Positions 50,893 through 59,821 of a stretch of 64,000 nt of DNA are shown piece by piece (positions within the stretch are counted from its first letter, which is position 1; each line of letters starts with the position of its first letter). This DNA is from an uncultured Acetatifactor sp. Its GTDB lineage: Bacteria; Bacillota; Clostridia; Lachnospirales; Lachnospiraceae. The stretch lies in the NCBI GenBank assembly GCA_910586515.1, contig CAJUGL010000002.1, positions 1-64,000 of the forward strand, written 5' to 3'. A model generated the notes under the pieces. That model saw nothing but the letters and a program-made list of their open reading frames with translations. It had not been told where the DNA came from and made no database searches. The translations under genes were made by a program, and so were the position numbers.

Positions 50893-51948
50893 TTAATCCG
50901 TTTTGCCGAAACACCACAGATGTTTTATCTGTCTGTCCAGCTTTTCATAAGGCCATTTTTCTCTGCTTCTGGCCACACAGTTGGGATCATTCACCAAATA
51001 TCCCTCAGAATCATATCCATAGATAACGATAAAATGTCCTCCGGCCGTAAAATCTCCCGGCTTCATGGAACAGATCAGGATCTCTCCCTTGTCCAGAGCA
51101 TTTTTCAGCGTCCAGTCCGATGCCTTGGGCTGAGATACGCTCACGCCCGAAACGCCGGCCGCGTCATCCAGCAGTTTCCAGGCTGTACCCGTTCCGGACA
51201 TGTAATAGCCGTTTTCCATGCTGTACTTCGCAATGTAGTCCGGAGTAAGATCTTCGTCTCCCAACAGATAATAAAGCACCATGGACAGACAGGTAGGACC
51301 GCATCCGGACAGTCCGATATTACTTCCGTCCCCATAATCCGCATAGCCCCATCTGGGATCCCACTGAAGGAACAGCGGAAATTCCTGCTTCTTCTCCGCA
51401 TCTGTCAGCCCCTGACCTGAAGCCGTTCTGTCCGCATCAAGGAAATTTGCCACGAAATCCGCCATCTCAGGGTTGTTCGCCAGAGCAGCCAGCATATCGT
51501 CCGTATACCGGGAATTATTTTTGTATATACCGGCGATTATTTCATCGTCTTCCGCCAGCTCCTTCAGCCGCTTCAGCACTTGTGAGGGAGTCCTGTCCGC
51601 AGGCTTATCCACCTCCGAAAGCCCGCATTTGCTCACATAATCCACCACAGGCGCTTCAGGTTCTGCCGGCGCGGACTGATATTTGGGATTTATCACTTCA
51701 TCCTCCTGCTTCGTCAGCGCCTCTTCCCCCTCCTCCCGCGTGTTTCCTGCGGAAATAACGGCAATCACCTGATTCAGTGAATTATTCATGTTTCTCACCT
51801 GCGTCTGCAGTTTCAGCAGGGTAAACATATTTACCATCAGCAGAAAACAGACAAGCATCAAAAACAGTTCAAATCTGTTTCTTGTGCCAAACCTGTCTCC
51901 CCTGGACTGTTTTCTTGTGTCTCTTTTATACTGTCTGTCGTCCCTCAC
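50893..51948 (-). CDS. Membrane-anchored C39-like cysteine peptidase
   Basis: A 351-residue protein. A basic N-terminus is followed by a membrane anchor (FELFLMLVCFLLMVNMFTLL, about residues 27-46), a charged linker and a papain-like Peptidase_C39_2 domain (about residues 185-345). The catalytic Cys is in LSGCGPTCLSMVLYYLLG, the His in TAGGHFIVIYGYD, and NDPN follows. It is therefore an extracellular, membrane-tethered peptidase or peptidase-like protein. The GTG at 51948 has GGAGG in front. No bacteriocin or ABC transporter gene is nearby, so a role in bacteriocin processing is not indicated. Confidence 0.88.
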   Translation of the reverse strand: MRDDRQYKRDTRKQSRGDRFGTRNRFELFLMLVCFLLMVNMFTLLKLQTQVRNMNNSLNQVIAVISAGNTREEGEEALTKQEDEVINPKYQSAPAEPEAPVVDYVSKCGLSEVDKPADRTPSQVLKRLKELAEDDEIIAGIYKNNSRYTDDMLAALANNPEMADFVANFLDADRTASGQGLTDAEKKQEFPLFLQWDPRWGYADYGDGSNIGLSGCGPTCLSMVLYYLLGDEDLTPDYIAKYSMENGYYMSGTGTAWKLLDDAAGVSGVSVSQPKASDWTLKNALDKGEILICSMKPGDFTAGGHFIVIYGYDSEGYLVNDPNCVARSREKWPYEKLDRQIKHLWCFGKTD

Positions 51949-52294
51949 GTTTATTCCTCCGCTGCCCGTAACTCCGGATAAAGGTATCCGTCCATCCTAT
52001 TTCATGTCACTGTCCACGGCCTCGCCGCTCATCACAATATGATGCGCACATACAATTGTACGGCGCATTGCGCACGAAAACATTCGCGGAACTACCTGTG
52101 AACAATAACTGCTTCTTCTCCAGACTACCTCCTCTTTGTCACCAACTTTTTACAAAATTGTATCTTAGTTGTAAACCTGACACAACATTTCGGCACTCTG
52201 TCTGAACTTACACAGTCGGACATGTTTCCGCAGGATTCCCGTTTGTATCATCCTTATCTCCCCGGGCAGCCAGCTGCCTGCCAAAATCCATTCT
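51949..52294. other. Intergenic region between ackA and the C39-like gene
   Basis: This 346-bp region contains one copy of the dispersed repeat (52071-52109), a palindrome ATACAATTGTA near 52050-52060, and a weak minus-strand promoter candidate (TTGTGT and TACAAT, 17 apart, 52185-52157). No coding frame is credible. Confidence 0.55.
52071..52109 (+). repeat. Dispersed repeat copy
   Basis: Begins CGCACGAAAACATTCGCGGA and ends ACCTGTGAACAATAAC; the same layout as the copies at 53533 and 56095. Confidence 0.65.
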
Positions 52295-53488
52295 TCAGAC
52301 CAGACGCACGGTTTCCCGCGCAATGGCAAGCTCCTCATTTGTGGGAATGACCATCACCGTTGTTTTGCTGTCCGGCGTGGTGATGACGGTATCTTCTCCG
52401 CGCTTCTGATTCTCTTCCTCATCCAGCCTGACGCCAAGATATCCCAGATATTCACATACGAAACTGCGCACCAGCGGCGCATTCTCCCCCACGCCTGCGG
52501 TAAAGCAGATCACATCCACACCATTCATGGCTGCCGTATAGGCGCCGATATACTTTGCCACGCGATAACAGAACGCTTTCAGGGTGCGGATTGCGTTCTC
52601 GTCCCCCCTGTCATATCCCGCTTCCAGATCACGGAAATCCGAAGATAAATTATCGGAAAGTCCCAGTACCCCGGACTTTTTATTCAATACCGTCAGAATC
52701 CCTTCGATATCCTTATTCTCCTTATGGGCCAGGAATTCAATAATGGCCGGATCTATATCGCCCGATCGGGTCCCCATCATCAGACCTTCCAGCGGAGTCA
52801 GACCCATGGAGGTATCTACGCATCTGCCGTTTTTCACCGCGGACACACTGGCGCCGTTACCCAGATGGCATACGATAATCCGCAGGTTTTCATATGATTT
52901 TCCAAGCACTTCCGCCGCCCGCCCGGATACATAGGAATGGCTGGTTCCATGGAAACCATATCTGCGGATCTTATATTTTTGATAATACTCGTAGGGAAGT
53001 CCGTACAGATAAGCCTCCTCAGGCATGGTCTGGTGGAAGGCGGTGTCGAATACCCCCACCATGGGCGTATCAGGCATCAATTTCCGGCAGGCATCAATGC
53101 CGATCAGATTGGCAGGATTATGCAGAGGAGCAAGGTCATTACATTCCTCCACAGCGGCCAATACTTCATCGTCGATGACCACGGACTTCGCAAATCTCTC
53201 CCCGCCATGCACTACCCGATGCCCCACTGCTCCGATTTCCTCAAGGCTGCTCACCACGCCTGTCCCGGGATTGGTCAGCGCCTCCAGCACAAGGCGGATG
53301 GCCTCTGTATGATCAGGCATGGGCGTGACCGTCTTTTCCTTCTCTCCGTCTGCGGGACTGTATGTTATCATACTTCCGTCAATGCCGATTCTCTCACAAA
53401 GCCCCTTAGCCAGACAACGCTCCGTCTCCGAGTCGATGAGCTGAAATTTAAGGGATGAGCTTCCGCAATTAATCACTAATACTTTCAT
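52295..53488 (-). CDS. ackA: Acetate kinase
   Basis: AckA converts acetyl phosphate and ADP to acetate and ATP, the energy-yielding end step of fermentation. The 397-residue protein begins MKVLVINCGSSSLKFQLID, the family signature; RYGFHGTSHSYVSGRAAEVLG and GNGASVSAVKNGRCVDTSMG are also typical. Full length. The ATG at 53488 is preceded by AAAGGACAATGGTA; a longer reading from 53617 is not conserved. It follows pta with 151 bases between that contain a repeat copy. Confidence 0.97.
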   Translation of the reverse strand: MKVLVINCGSSSLKFQLIDSETERCLAKGLCERIGIDGSMITYSPADGEKEKTVTPMPDHTEAIRLVLEALTNPGTGVVSSLEEIGAVGHRVVHGGERFAKSVVIDDEVLAAVEECNDLAPLHNPANLIGIDACRKLMPDTPMVGVFDTAFHQTMPEEAYLYGLPYEYYQKYKIRRYGFHGTSHSYVSGRAAEVLGKSYENLRIIVCHLGNGASVSAVKNGRCVDTSMGLTPLEGLMMGTRSGDIDPAIIEFLAHKENKDIEGILTVLNKKSGVLGLSDNLSSDFRDLEAGYDRGDENAIRTLKAFCYRVAKYIGAYTAAMNGVDVICFTAGVGENAPLVRSFVCEYLGYLGVRLDEEENQKRGEDTVITTPDSKTTVMVIPTNEELAIARETVRLV

Positions 53489-53532
53489 TACCATTGTCCT
53501 TTCTGCATTGTAAGTTCTGCCGCAGCCAAACT

Positions 53533-53573
53533 GCGCATGAAAACGCCTCCCCCAGGCACCCGTGAACAGCAAC
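53533..53573 (+). repeat. Dispersed repeat copy between pta and ackA
   Basis: GCGCATGAAAACGCCTCC... ending GTGAACAGCAAC. The core and length match the copies at 52071 and 56095. Confidence 0.6.
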
Positions 53574-53639
53574 CTTTGAAACCTTCCGAATCCCCGGGGC
53601 GGCGGTTGTATAAGCAATCTGCCAAATCTGCCGGATTCC

Positions 53640-54641
53640 TCAGGCCAGCTGTGCCTGAACGGCCGTAAGAGCGACTACGCCCACGATATCCTGCCAGGAG
53701 CATCCCCTGGACAGATCGTTTACAGGCTTGGCGATTCCCTGAAGCATGGGGCCGTAGGCCTCCGCTCCGCCCAGGCGCTGAACCAGCTTATAGCCGATGT
53801 TTCCTGCGTCCAGATTAGGAAAGATGAGAATATTCGCCCGGCCCGCCACAGGACTTCCGGGAGATTTGGATTTTGCCACGCCTGGAACCAATGCCGCGTC
53901 CAGCTGCAGTTCCCCGTCCAGGATCAAGTGCGGATACTGCTCCCTTGCAATATTGGTGGCCTCCACTACCTTGTCCACCATGGCATGTTTCGCGCTCCCC
54001 TTGGTGGAATGGCTCAGCATGGCAATGACAGGCTTCGGCCCGATGAGAGATTTAAAGCTTCTGTAGGAAGTCTCCGCTATGGCTGCCAGTTCCTCCGCAG
54101 TCGGGTCCTGATTCAGACCGCAGTCTGCGAACAGAAAGGTTCCGTTTTCCCCCTGGTCCTTGAACTGCGTGTCCATCACAAAGAAAGCCGAGACAAGCTT
54201 GACGCCGGGAGCGGTCTTCAGAATCTGCAGCGCAGGACGAAGGGTATCCGCAGTTGCGTGACATGCACCGGCAACCATGCCGTCCGCATCGCCGGCTTTC
54301 ACCATCACTATGCCGAAAGTCAGGTAATCCTTCAGCAGGATTTCCCTGGCCTTCTCCTCGGTCATGCCCTTTGCCTTTCTGGTTTCATACAGAATATTTA
54401 CATACTCGTCCAGCTTGGAAGCCTGCTCGGGATCAATAATCGTGACGCCGGAAAGATCAACCTCCAGCCAGCCTGCGCCGTCCGTAATCTTTTCCTCATT
54501 ACCGATCATGATGATGTCGGCAATTCCCTCTTCCACAATTTTCGCTGCAGCCAGCAGGGTTCTCTTGTCTTTTGACTCCGGCAATATAATTGTCTTTTTG
54601 TCGAGCTTGGCTCTGTCTTTGATCTTGTCAATATACGACAT
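53640..54641 (-). CDS. pta: Phosphate acetyltransferase
   Basis: Pta makes acetyl phosphate from acetyl-CoA and phosphate. The 333-residue catalytic-domain-only form (no N-terminal DRTGG regulatory part) begins MSYIDKIKDRAKLDKKTIIL. MVAGACHATADTLRPALQIL, MLSHSTKGSAKHAMVDKV and NILIFPNLDAGNIGYKLVQR are family motifs. AAGGAGACGGG precedes the ATG. First gene of pta-ackA, with a promoter whose -10 overlaps that of divergent tmcAL. Confidence 0.97.
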   Translation of the reverse strand: MSYIDKIKDRAKLDKKTIILPESKDKRTLLAAAKIVEEGIADIIMIGNEEKITDGAGWLEVDLSGVTIIDPEQASKLDEYVNILYETRKAKGMTEEKAREILLKDYLTFGIVMVKAGDADGMVAGACHATADTLRPALQILKTAPGVKLVSAFFVMDTQFKDQGENGTFLFADCGLNQDPTAEELAAIAETSYRSFKSLIGPKPVIAMLSHSTKGSAKHAMVDKVVEATNIAREQYPHLILDGELQLDAALVPGVAKSKSPGSPVAGRANILIFPNLDAGNIGYKLVQRLGGAEAYGPMLQGIAKPVNDLSRGCSWQDIVGVVALTAVQAQLA

Positions 54642-54699
54642 TTCCCGTCTCCTTTCCAGCGTACTCCGCTATCCCTGTATAAAATTTTCAGATAATGAC

Positions 54700-54728
54700 T
54701 TAACAAACCATATAGTTTATATTATACT
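54700..54728 (+). promoter_or_regulatory. Promoter of tmcAL
   Basis: Plus strand: -35 TTAACA (54700-54705), 17-base spacer, -10 TATACT (54723-54728). The -10 overlaps the -10 of the pta promoter on the other strand. Confidence 0.65.
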
Positions 54729-54749
54729 AAAAATGGAAAAAATAAACAA
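54721..54749 (-). promoter_or_regulatory. Promoter of pta-ackA
   Basis: Minus strand: -35 TTGTTT (54749-54744), 17-base spacer, -10 TATAAT (54726-54721). The leader to pta is about 73 nt. Confidence 0.7.
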
Positions 54750-54784
54750 GGACAAATTTATACCGGACACATCGGAGGAACAAT

Positions 54785-56047
54785 ATGCCCGTAAACGGAA
54801 TCATCGCCGAATACAATCCCTTTCACAATGGTCACAAATACCAGCTTGAAGAATCCCGCCGTCTGACCGGAGCCGATTACACAATAGTCGTCATGAGCGG
54901 AGATTTCGTTCAGAGAGGCGCTCCCGCTTTGGTCAACAAACGGCTTCGGGCAGAAATGGCGCTGCGCTGCGGGGCGGATCTGGTATTGGAGCTGCCCGTA
55001 CTGTACGCCACGGCAAGCTCAGAGTATTTTGCCGCCGGCGCCACTGCTCTGTTGGATAAACTGGGCGTGGTCACCCATCTGTGCTTTGGGAGCGAGTGCG
55101 GCGAGATTCAGGGACTGAAGCGGATTGCCGCCTTCCTGGCTCAGGAGCCGGACGGCTACCGCGCCGTCCTGAAACCGCTTCTGCGCCGGGGACTGGCCTA
55201 TCCGGATGCCCGGGCGGAGGCGCTTTCCCTGTGGGCCAAAAAAGAAGCCCCCCCTTCCTCTCTTCCGGAAAATTGTGAAACACTCCTCTCCTCCCCCAAT
55301 AACATCCTTGGGATAGACTATATAAAAGAGATGATAAAACGAAAAAGCACTATAATTCCTGCCACAGTGAAACGAAAAGGCGCCGGTTACCATGATTCCG
55401 CAGAATCGGACGGCGAGTCCCCCGTATCCGCCCTGGCCATCCGGCAGGCTCTCCGTGAGGGCCGCTCCCCTGACAGCCTGACAGCCTTTATGCCGCAGGA
55501 AGCCGCAGAGCTTCTGCAGCCCTGCCCCGGAGAAAACAGTCTGCTGTACACCGACGATTTATCCGGCATCCTGTACTACAAACTTCTGGCTGAAAGGGAA
55601 TCCGGCTATGAAAAATATCTGGATGTATCTGCGGAGCTAGCTAACCGCATCAGAAACAGCCTGAACGGCTTCACCGGCTTTGAAGCCTTCTGCAGTCTGT
55701 TAAAGACTAAAGCATTTACCCACACGAGAATCAGCAGATGCCTGCTCCATATTCTGATGGGCATTGAAAAAAAAGATATGATTTACGGAAAGACATTGGA
55801 CTATATTCCCTACGCCAGAGTACTGGGATTCCGCAGATCTGCCGCCTCCCTGCTTCGCTCCGTCAAATCCAATGCGGACATTCCCCTCGTTACCAAGCTG
55901 GCTGACGCGCCGGCAAAGCTTCCTCCAGAGGCGGGGCGCCTGTTCAGGCAGGATATTTTCGCCGGCGAATTATATAAAGGAATCGTCTGTTCGATAACCG
56001 GCCGTCCCGCGCCCAGCGAATTTTCCCTTCCCCTGATTATCCTGTAG
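54785..56047 (+). CDS. tmcAL: tRNA(Met) cytidine acetate ligase
   Basis: TmcAL (formerly YlbM) uses ATP and acetate to put N4-acetylcytidine at position 34 of elongator tRNA-Met. The 420-residue protein starts with the nucleotidyltransferase signature VNGIIAEYNPFHNGHKYQLE (HxGH-like FHNGH), then VVMSGDFVQRGAPALVNKRL and RCGADLVLELPVLYATASSE. SALAIRQALREG resembles the second ATP-binding motif. The C-terminal helical part contacts tRNA. GGAGGAACAAT precedes the ATG. It is divergent from pta-ackA, whose product acetate is its substrate. Confidence 0.94.
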   Translation: MPVNGIIAEYNPFHNGHKYQLEESRRLTGADYTIVVMSGDFVQRGAPALVNKRLRAEMALRCGADLVLELPVLYATASSEYFAAGATALLDKLGVVTHLCFGSECGEIQGLKRIAAFLAQEPDGYRAVLKPLLRRGLAYPDARAEALSLWAKKEAPPSSLPENCETLLSSPNNILGIDYIKEMIKRKSTIIPATVKRKGAGYHDSAESDGESPVSALAIRQALREGRSPDSLTAFMPQEAAELLQPCPGENSLLYTDDLSGILYYKLLAERESGYEKYLDVSAELANRIRNSLNGFTGFEAFCSLLKTKAFTHTRISRCLLHILMGIEKKDMIYGKTLDYIPYARVLGFRRSAASLLRSVKSNADIPLVTKLADAPAKLPPEAGRLFRQDIFAGELYKGIVCSITGRPAPSEFSLPLIIL

Positions 56048-56075
56048 AACCGCCTGTTCCAGGGGCGGTTTTCTC
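56048..56075 (+). terminator. Terminator of tmcAL
   Basis: AACCGCC (56048-56054) pairs with GGCGGTT (56064-56070), then TTCTC. It begins immediately after the stop codon. Confidence 0.75.
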
Positions 56076-56094
56076 CTGATTTTCCTGCAAAATA

Positions 56095-56134
56095 CGCACA
56101 AAAACACTTCGCAGAGGCACCTGTAAGCAGTAAC
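56095..56134 (+). repeat. Dispersed repeat copy downstream of tmcAL
   Basis: Begins CGCACAAAAACACTTCGCAG and ends ACCTGTAAGCAGTAAC. Confidence 0.65.
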
Positions 56135-56225
56135 GTTTTCTCTTACTCTGCCAAATCGTTTATTCCGCTTTTGCCGTTATTGTCAAACGGATTTGACTGC
56201 GCATGGCCTCTTCAGGCATTCGTCC

Positions 56226-56474
56226 TCAGCTCTCCAGAAAGTTCCTGACAGGGTTGATTTCCTTGGCCCGATCCAGGATGTTTTTTCTGTTTTCGCGTAT
56301 ATAACGTTCAAGTTTTTCGGTCTCCTCCCGGGAAAATCCCTCAGACCGCTCTATCACTCCGTCAGGCAATACACCCTCGGCGTAATCCTTTCCCCGCATA
56401 AAAGAAACGCGAACCAGCATCCTTTTGTCCTTCACGACTATGCAGGAAACAACCATTTTTACCTCATCTTCCAT
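56226..56474 (-). CDS. Small hypothetical protein
   Basis: An 82-residue cytoplasmic protein starting MEDEVKMVVSCIVVKDKRML. The first half looks beta-rich (VRVSFMRGKDYAEGVLPDGV), the second is a charged helix (FSREETEKLERYIRENRKNI). The ATG at 56474 has AGGGGGAAG in front, so the longer reading from 56540 is not preferred. It resembles short Clostridial proteins with no known function. It lies downstream of the UPF0210 gene in the same direction, 99 bases away. Confidence 0.65.
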   Translation of the reverse strand: MEDEVKMVVSCIVVKDKRMLVRVSFMRGKDYAEGVLPDGVIERSEGFSREETEKLERYIRENRKNILDRAKEINPVRNFLES

Positions 56475-56573
56475 CCCGGCTTCCCCCTGTATCAGCTCAG
56501 CTGTTTTCCCCATTATAACAGTTTCAGGCAATCCGTACAATAGCCAGAGTAGTCAAAAACGGTTAATTTTGCT

Positions 56574-57938
56574 CTAATTTTTAAAGCTGTGAATGGGTGC
56601 GGGAATCCGTCCGCCCCGGCTGATAAAGGCCTGGCAGCCGAAGGAGTTCACGGGCATAATGGGCGCATACCCCAGCAGGCCGCCGAATTCCACGGTCTCT
56701 CCCACCCCCTTGCCGATGACGGGAATAATGCGCACGGCGGTGGTCTTCTGGTTCACCATGCCGATGGCCATCTCGTCCGCTATGATGCCGGAGATCGTGG
56801 ACGCCTCCGTATCCCCGGGAATGGCGATCATATCCAGGCCCACGGAGCACACGCAGGTCATTGCTTCCAGTTTTTCCAGGGTCAGGGCCCCTGCCTGAAC
56901 GGCATTGATCATTCCCTGGTCCTCGCTCACCGGAATAAATGCGCCGCTCAAACCGCCCACATAGGAGGATGCCATGACGCCTCCCTTCTTCACCTGATCG
57001 TTCAAGAGGGCCAGCGCCGCAGTGGTGCCGGGCGCTCCCGCATGCTCCAGACCCATCTCGCACAGAATATCCGCGACGCTGTCTCCCACGGCAGGCGTAG
57101 GCGCCAGGGACAGATCCACAATGCCAAAGGGAACTCCCAGCCTGGCAGAAGCCTCCTGGGCCACCAGCTGTCCCACCCGGGTCACCTTGAATGCAGTCTT
57201 CTTGATGGTCTCGCAGAGCACCTCAAAATTCTCCCCCCGCACCTTTTCCAGGGCAGTCTTCACCACCCCCGGGCCGCTGACTCCCACATTGATGATCTTG
57301 TCTGCCTCGGTAACCCCGTGGAAGGCGCCTGCCATAAACGGATTATCATCTGGTGCATTGCAGAATACCACCAATTTTGCGCAGCCCAGAGAATCGTTCT
57401 CCTGTGTATATTCCGCAGTGGATTTGACGATTTCCCCCATCAGCTTCACTGCGTCCATATTGATGCCCGTCCTGGTGGAACCAAGGTTCACGGAAGCGCA
57501 CACCCGCTCCGTGGAGGAAAGGGCCAGGGGAATGGAACGAATCAGCAGTTCATCCGCAGGAGTCATGCCCTTGCTCACCAGGGCCGAAAATCCGCCGATG
57601 AAATTTACCCCCACTTCCTTGGCCACCTGGTCCAGTGTCCCGGCCACAGCGGCAAAATCCTCCGCCGATCTGCAGGCAGCAGCGCCGATGAGTCCAATTG
57701 GTGTGACAGATATCCGTTTATTTACTATCGGTATGCCGAAGTCTCTGGAGATTTCCTCCCCGGTCCTCACCAGATCCTTTGCCGCCCCGTAAATCTTACT
57801 GCGGATCTTGTCCTGCAGTCCCGCCAGATCGGAATCCATGCAGTCCAGAAGACTGATGCCCAGAGTAATGGTGCGCACGTCCAGGTTCTCCTCCGCGATC
57901 ATCTTATTGGTCTCTGTCACTTCATATATATTAATCAT
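56574..57938 (-). CDS. UPF0210 (DUF711, PFL) family protein
   Basis: A 454-residue protein of the UPF0210/PFL family (COG2848). Family marks are EENLDVRTITLGISLLDCMD near the N-terminus, FIGGFSALVSKGMTPADELL in the middle and GLDMIAIPGDTEASTISGII near the end. Full length. It is related in fold to glycyl-radical enzymes but lacks a recognisable Gly-radical loop; function is unknown. The gene immediately follows an ACT-domain gene, the usual UPF0237-UPF0210 pair, suggesting amino-acid-linked regulation. GGGAGAATTATA precedes the ATG. Confidence 0.94.
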   Translation of the reverse strand: MINIYEVTETNKMIAEENLDVRTITLGISLLDCMDSDLAGLQDKIRSKIYGAAKDLVRTGEEISRDFGIPIVNKRISVTPIGLIGAAACRSAEDFAAVAGTLDQVAKEVGVNFIGGFSALVSKGMTPADELLIRSIPLALSSTERVCASVNLGSTRTGINMDAVKLMGEIVKSTAEYTQENDSLGCAKLVVFCNAPDDNPFMAGAFHGVTEADKIINVGVSGPGVVKTALEKVRGENFEVLCETIKKTAFKVTRVGQLVAQEASARLGVPFGIVDLSLAPTPAVGDSVADILCEMGLEHAGAPGTTAALALLNDQVKKGGVMASSYVGGLSGAFIPVSEDQGMINAVQAGALTLEKLEAMTCVCSVGLDMIAIPGDTEASTISGIIADEMAIGMVNQKTTAVRIIPVIGKGVGETVEFGGLLGYAPIMPVNSFGCQAFISRGGRIPAPIHSFKN

Positions 57939-58019
57939 TATAATTCTCCCGCTCTATACTCCCGGGCAGGCCCCCGGTTAAACTGTAACCCGTCCGCAGC
58001 ACCCCGTTACCGGCAACAT

Positions 58020-58292
58020 TTATATCCTGTGCATTTTGTCGAAAATCTCTTCCTTCTGGCACTTAATCTGCACCCCTGTCTCCGCCCCCAGGGCAGTCAT
58101 CTCGTCCGCCATGTCGCCGAAAGGCTTTGCCGTGGTGCTTGTGTCCACGATCATCATCATATTAAAATAGCCCTGCACAATGGTCTGGGAAATATCCAGG
58201 ATATTGATCCCGTTCTCCGCCAGATAGGTGCAGATCTTTGCAATAATGCCTATGGTATCTTTGCCTACTACGGTAATAATCGTCCTCTTCAT
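58020..58292 (-). CDS. ACT-domain protein (UPF0237)
   Basis: A 90-residue protein consisting of one ACT domain: MKRTIITVVGKDTIGIIAKI, CTYLAENGINILDISQTIVQ, then GYFNMMMIVD. ACT domains bind amino acids. GGAGG precedes the ATG at 58292; the longer reading from 58325 is not supported. It is paired with the UPF0210 gene 81 bases downstream, a conserved pair across Firmicutes and other bacteria. Confidence 0.95.
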   Translation of the reverse strand: MKRTIITVVGKDTIGIIAKICTYLAENGINILDISQTIVQGYFNMMMIVDTSTTAKPFGDMADEMTALGAETGVQIKCQKEEIFDKMHRI

Positions 58293-58366
58293 CTCATTCC
58301 TCCGTTCTCCGCGTCCGCAACACATTCCCCAGGCCTGTCGCCCGCCTCCGGCAGGCTTCCCTCCGT

Positions 58367-59164
58367 CTACAGCACCACCGCAGGAGTCACCTCGCTGCGC
58401 CTGGCCACACGAATGTCAAAATCCCCGGCCTTATAGGGATTGTCTCCCATGTTAATCTCCATCCGCACAGACTCGTAAGCCAGTTCCGGCAGATTATTTT
58501 CCTTGCTCAAATGCCCCAGCAGAATGGCCTTCATCTTGTCATGAAGAATGCGGCACAGCAGCCTGCCTGTGTTCTCATTGGACAGATGCCCCCTGTCTCC
58601 CAGGATACGCTGCTTCAGATAATAGGGATAAGGGCCTACCTGAAGCATGTTTACATCATGGTTTGCCTCCAGAAGCAGGGCGTCCATTCCCTTCAGACAT
58701 TCCACCGTGTAGTCATTGTATACGCCCAGATCAGTGCACACTGCCACCCTCTTACTGCCATAGGCGATGCGGTAGCCCACGGGATGAGCGGCGTCATGGG
58801 ATATCCGCATGGGATTGATGGTCAGATCCTTGATGACAAATTTCCTGTCTTCCTTTACCTCATGATACAGTCCGTGATCAATATTTCCAAGGCTGCCGCA
58901 GCCCTTGATGGCTTCTATAGTACCGGCTGTGGCATAGATGGGAATTCCGTACTTTCTGGCCACGACTCCCAGTCCCTGTATATGATCGGCATGTTCATGC
59001 GTGATCAATATTCCGTCTATATCATTCCCTGTCAGTTCCAGTTCCTTCAGGCCCTTTTCCATTCTCCGGCCGCTTATCCCTACATCCACAAGTACATGGG
59101 CCGTTTCAGACCCCACATAAATACAGTTTCCGCTGCTCCCGCTCGCTATGCTGCATAGTCTCAT
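58367..59164 (-). CDS. YycJ/WalJ-type metallo-beta-lactamase-fold hydrolase
   Basis: A 265-residue MBL-fold protein. It begins MRLCSIASGSSGNCIYVGSE, the YycJ family opening. The metal site is THEHADHIQGLG (about residues 56-67), with further ligands in NPMRISHDAAHPVGY, AVCTDLG and LLGHLSKENN. Family members have 5'-3' exonuclease activity linked to replication or cell-wall control (WalJ). There is no walRK operon here. The ATG at 59164 is preferred over a TTG at 59191 that overlaps the coaE 3' end. It is probably co-transcribed with coaE and polA. Confidence 0.92.
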   Translation of the reverse strand: MRLCSIASGSSGNCIYVGSETAHVLVDVGISGRRMEKGLKELELTGNDIDGILITHEHADHIQGLGVVARKYGIPIYATAGTIEAIKGCGSLGNIDHGLYHEVKEDRKFVIKDLTINPMRISHDAAHPVGYRIAYGSKRVAVCTDLGVYNDYTVECLKGMDALLLEANHDVNMLQVGPYPYYLKQRILGDRGHLSNENTGRLLCRILHDKMKAILLGHLSKENNLPELAYESVRMEINMGDNPYKAGDFDIRVARRSEVTPAVVL

Positions 59165-59183
59165 TTTTGTTCTGTTCCATCCT

Positions 59184-59798
59184 TTAATCAATGTCGTTCT
59201 GAACGATTACTCCGGCCAGTCTCTCGTCCACCTGCCTGCAGCTGGACTCAAAGTCCCCGCTGTTGTCTATCACAAAGCTGCAGTTCTCCCGAAACTGTTC
59301 CTCCGTCAGCTGGCTGGACATGATCCCTCGGATTCTCTCCCTGCTGTATCCTCTGGATGCCGCAAGACGCGCCCGCCTGACCTCCTCGTTCGCATAAATA
59401 TACCACATTTCGTCCACCAGCGCAAGATATCCGCCCTCGATCAGCAGCGCGGCCTCCACGAAGAAAAACGCCGGCCCTCCCGGACGCCTGGCCAGAGCCA
59501 GACGTTCCAGAAGAAACTCTTTCACCGCAGGATGCACAATATCGTTTACCCGTTTTAAGAGGGACGGTTCCGCGAATATCTTCTCCGCCATAACCCCTTT
59601 GTCAATCTCGCCGTCCCTGCCGACTGCCTCCGGACCAAGCAGGCACACTAACTCTTCATATGCCTTTGTGCCCGGCTGCTTCACCCGGTGGGCCACCTGG
59701 TCGGCCAGGTATATCTCACAGGGATAGTTTTCCCTGATATAGTCCAGTATTCTGGATTTCCCGGCCCCCACTCCCCCTGTTATCCCGATAAAAAGCAT
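59184..59798 (-). CDS. coaE: Dephospho-CoA kinase
   Basis: CoaE phosphorylates dephospho-CoA, the last step of coenzyme A synthesis. The 204-residue P-loop kinase begins MLFIGITGGVGAGKSRILDY, and has YLADQVAHRV and VNDIVHPAVKEFL with PAFFFVEAALLIEGGY. Length is normal. AGGAGGAAAGGG precedes the ATG. It follows polA by 23 bases, the usual polA-coaE arrangement of Firmicutes. Confidence 0.96.
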   Translation of the reverse strand: MLFIGITGGVGAGKSRILDYIRENYPCEIYLADQVAHRVKQPGTKAYEELVCLLGPEAVGRDGEIDKGVMAEKIFAEPSLLKRVNDIVHPAVKEFLLERLALARRPGGPAFFFVEAALLIEGGYLALVDEMWYIYANEEVRRARLAASRGYSRERIRGIMSSQLTEEQFRENCSFVIDNSGDFESSCRQVDERLAGVIVQNDID

Positions 59799-59821
59799 CC
59801 CTTTCCTCCTGCCTCACCGCC

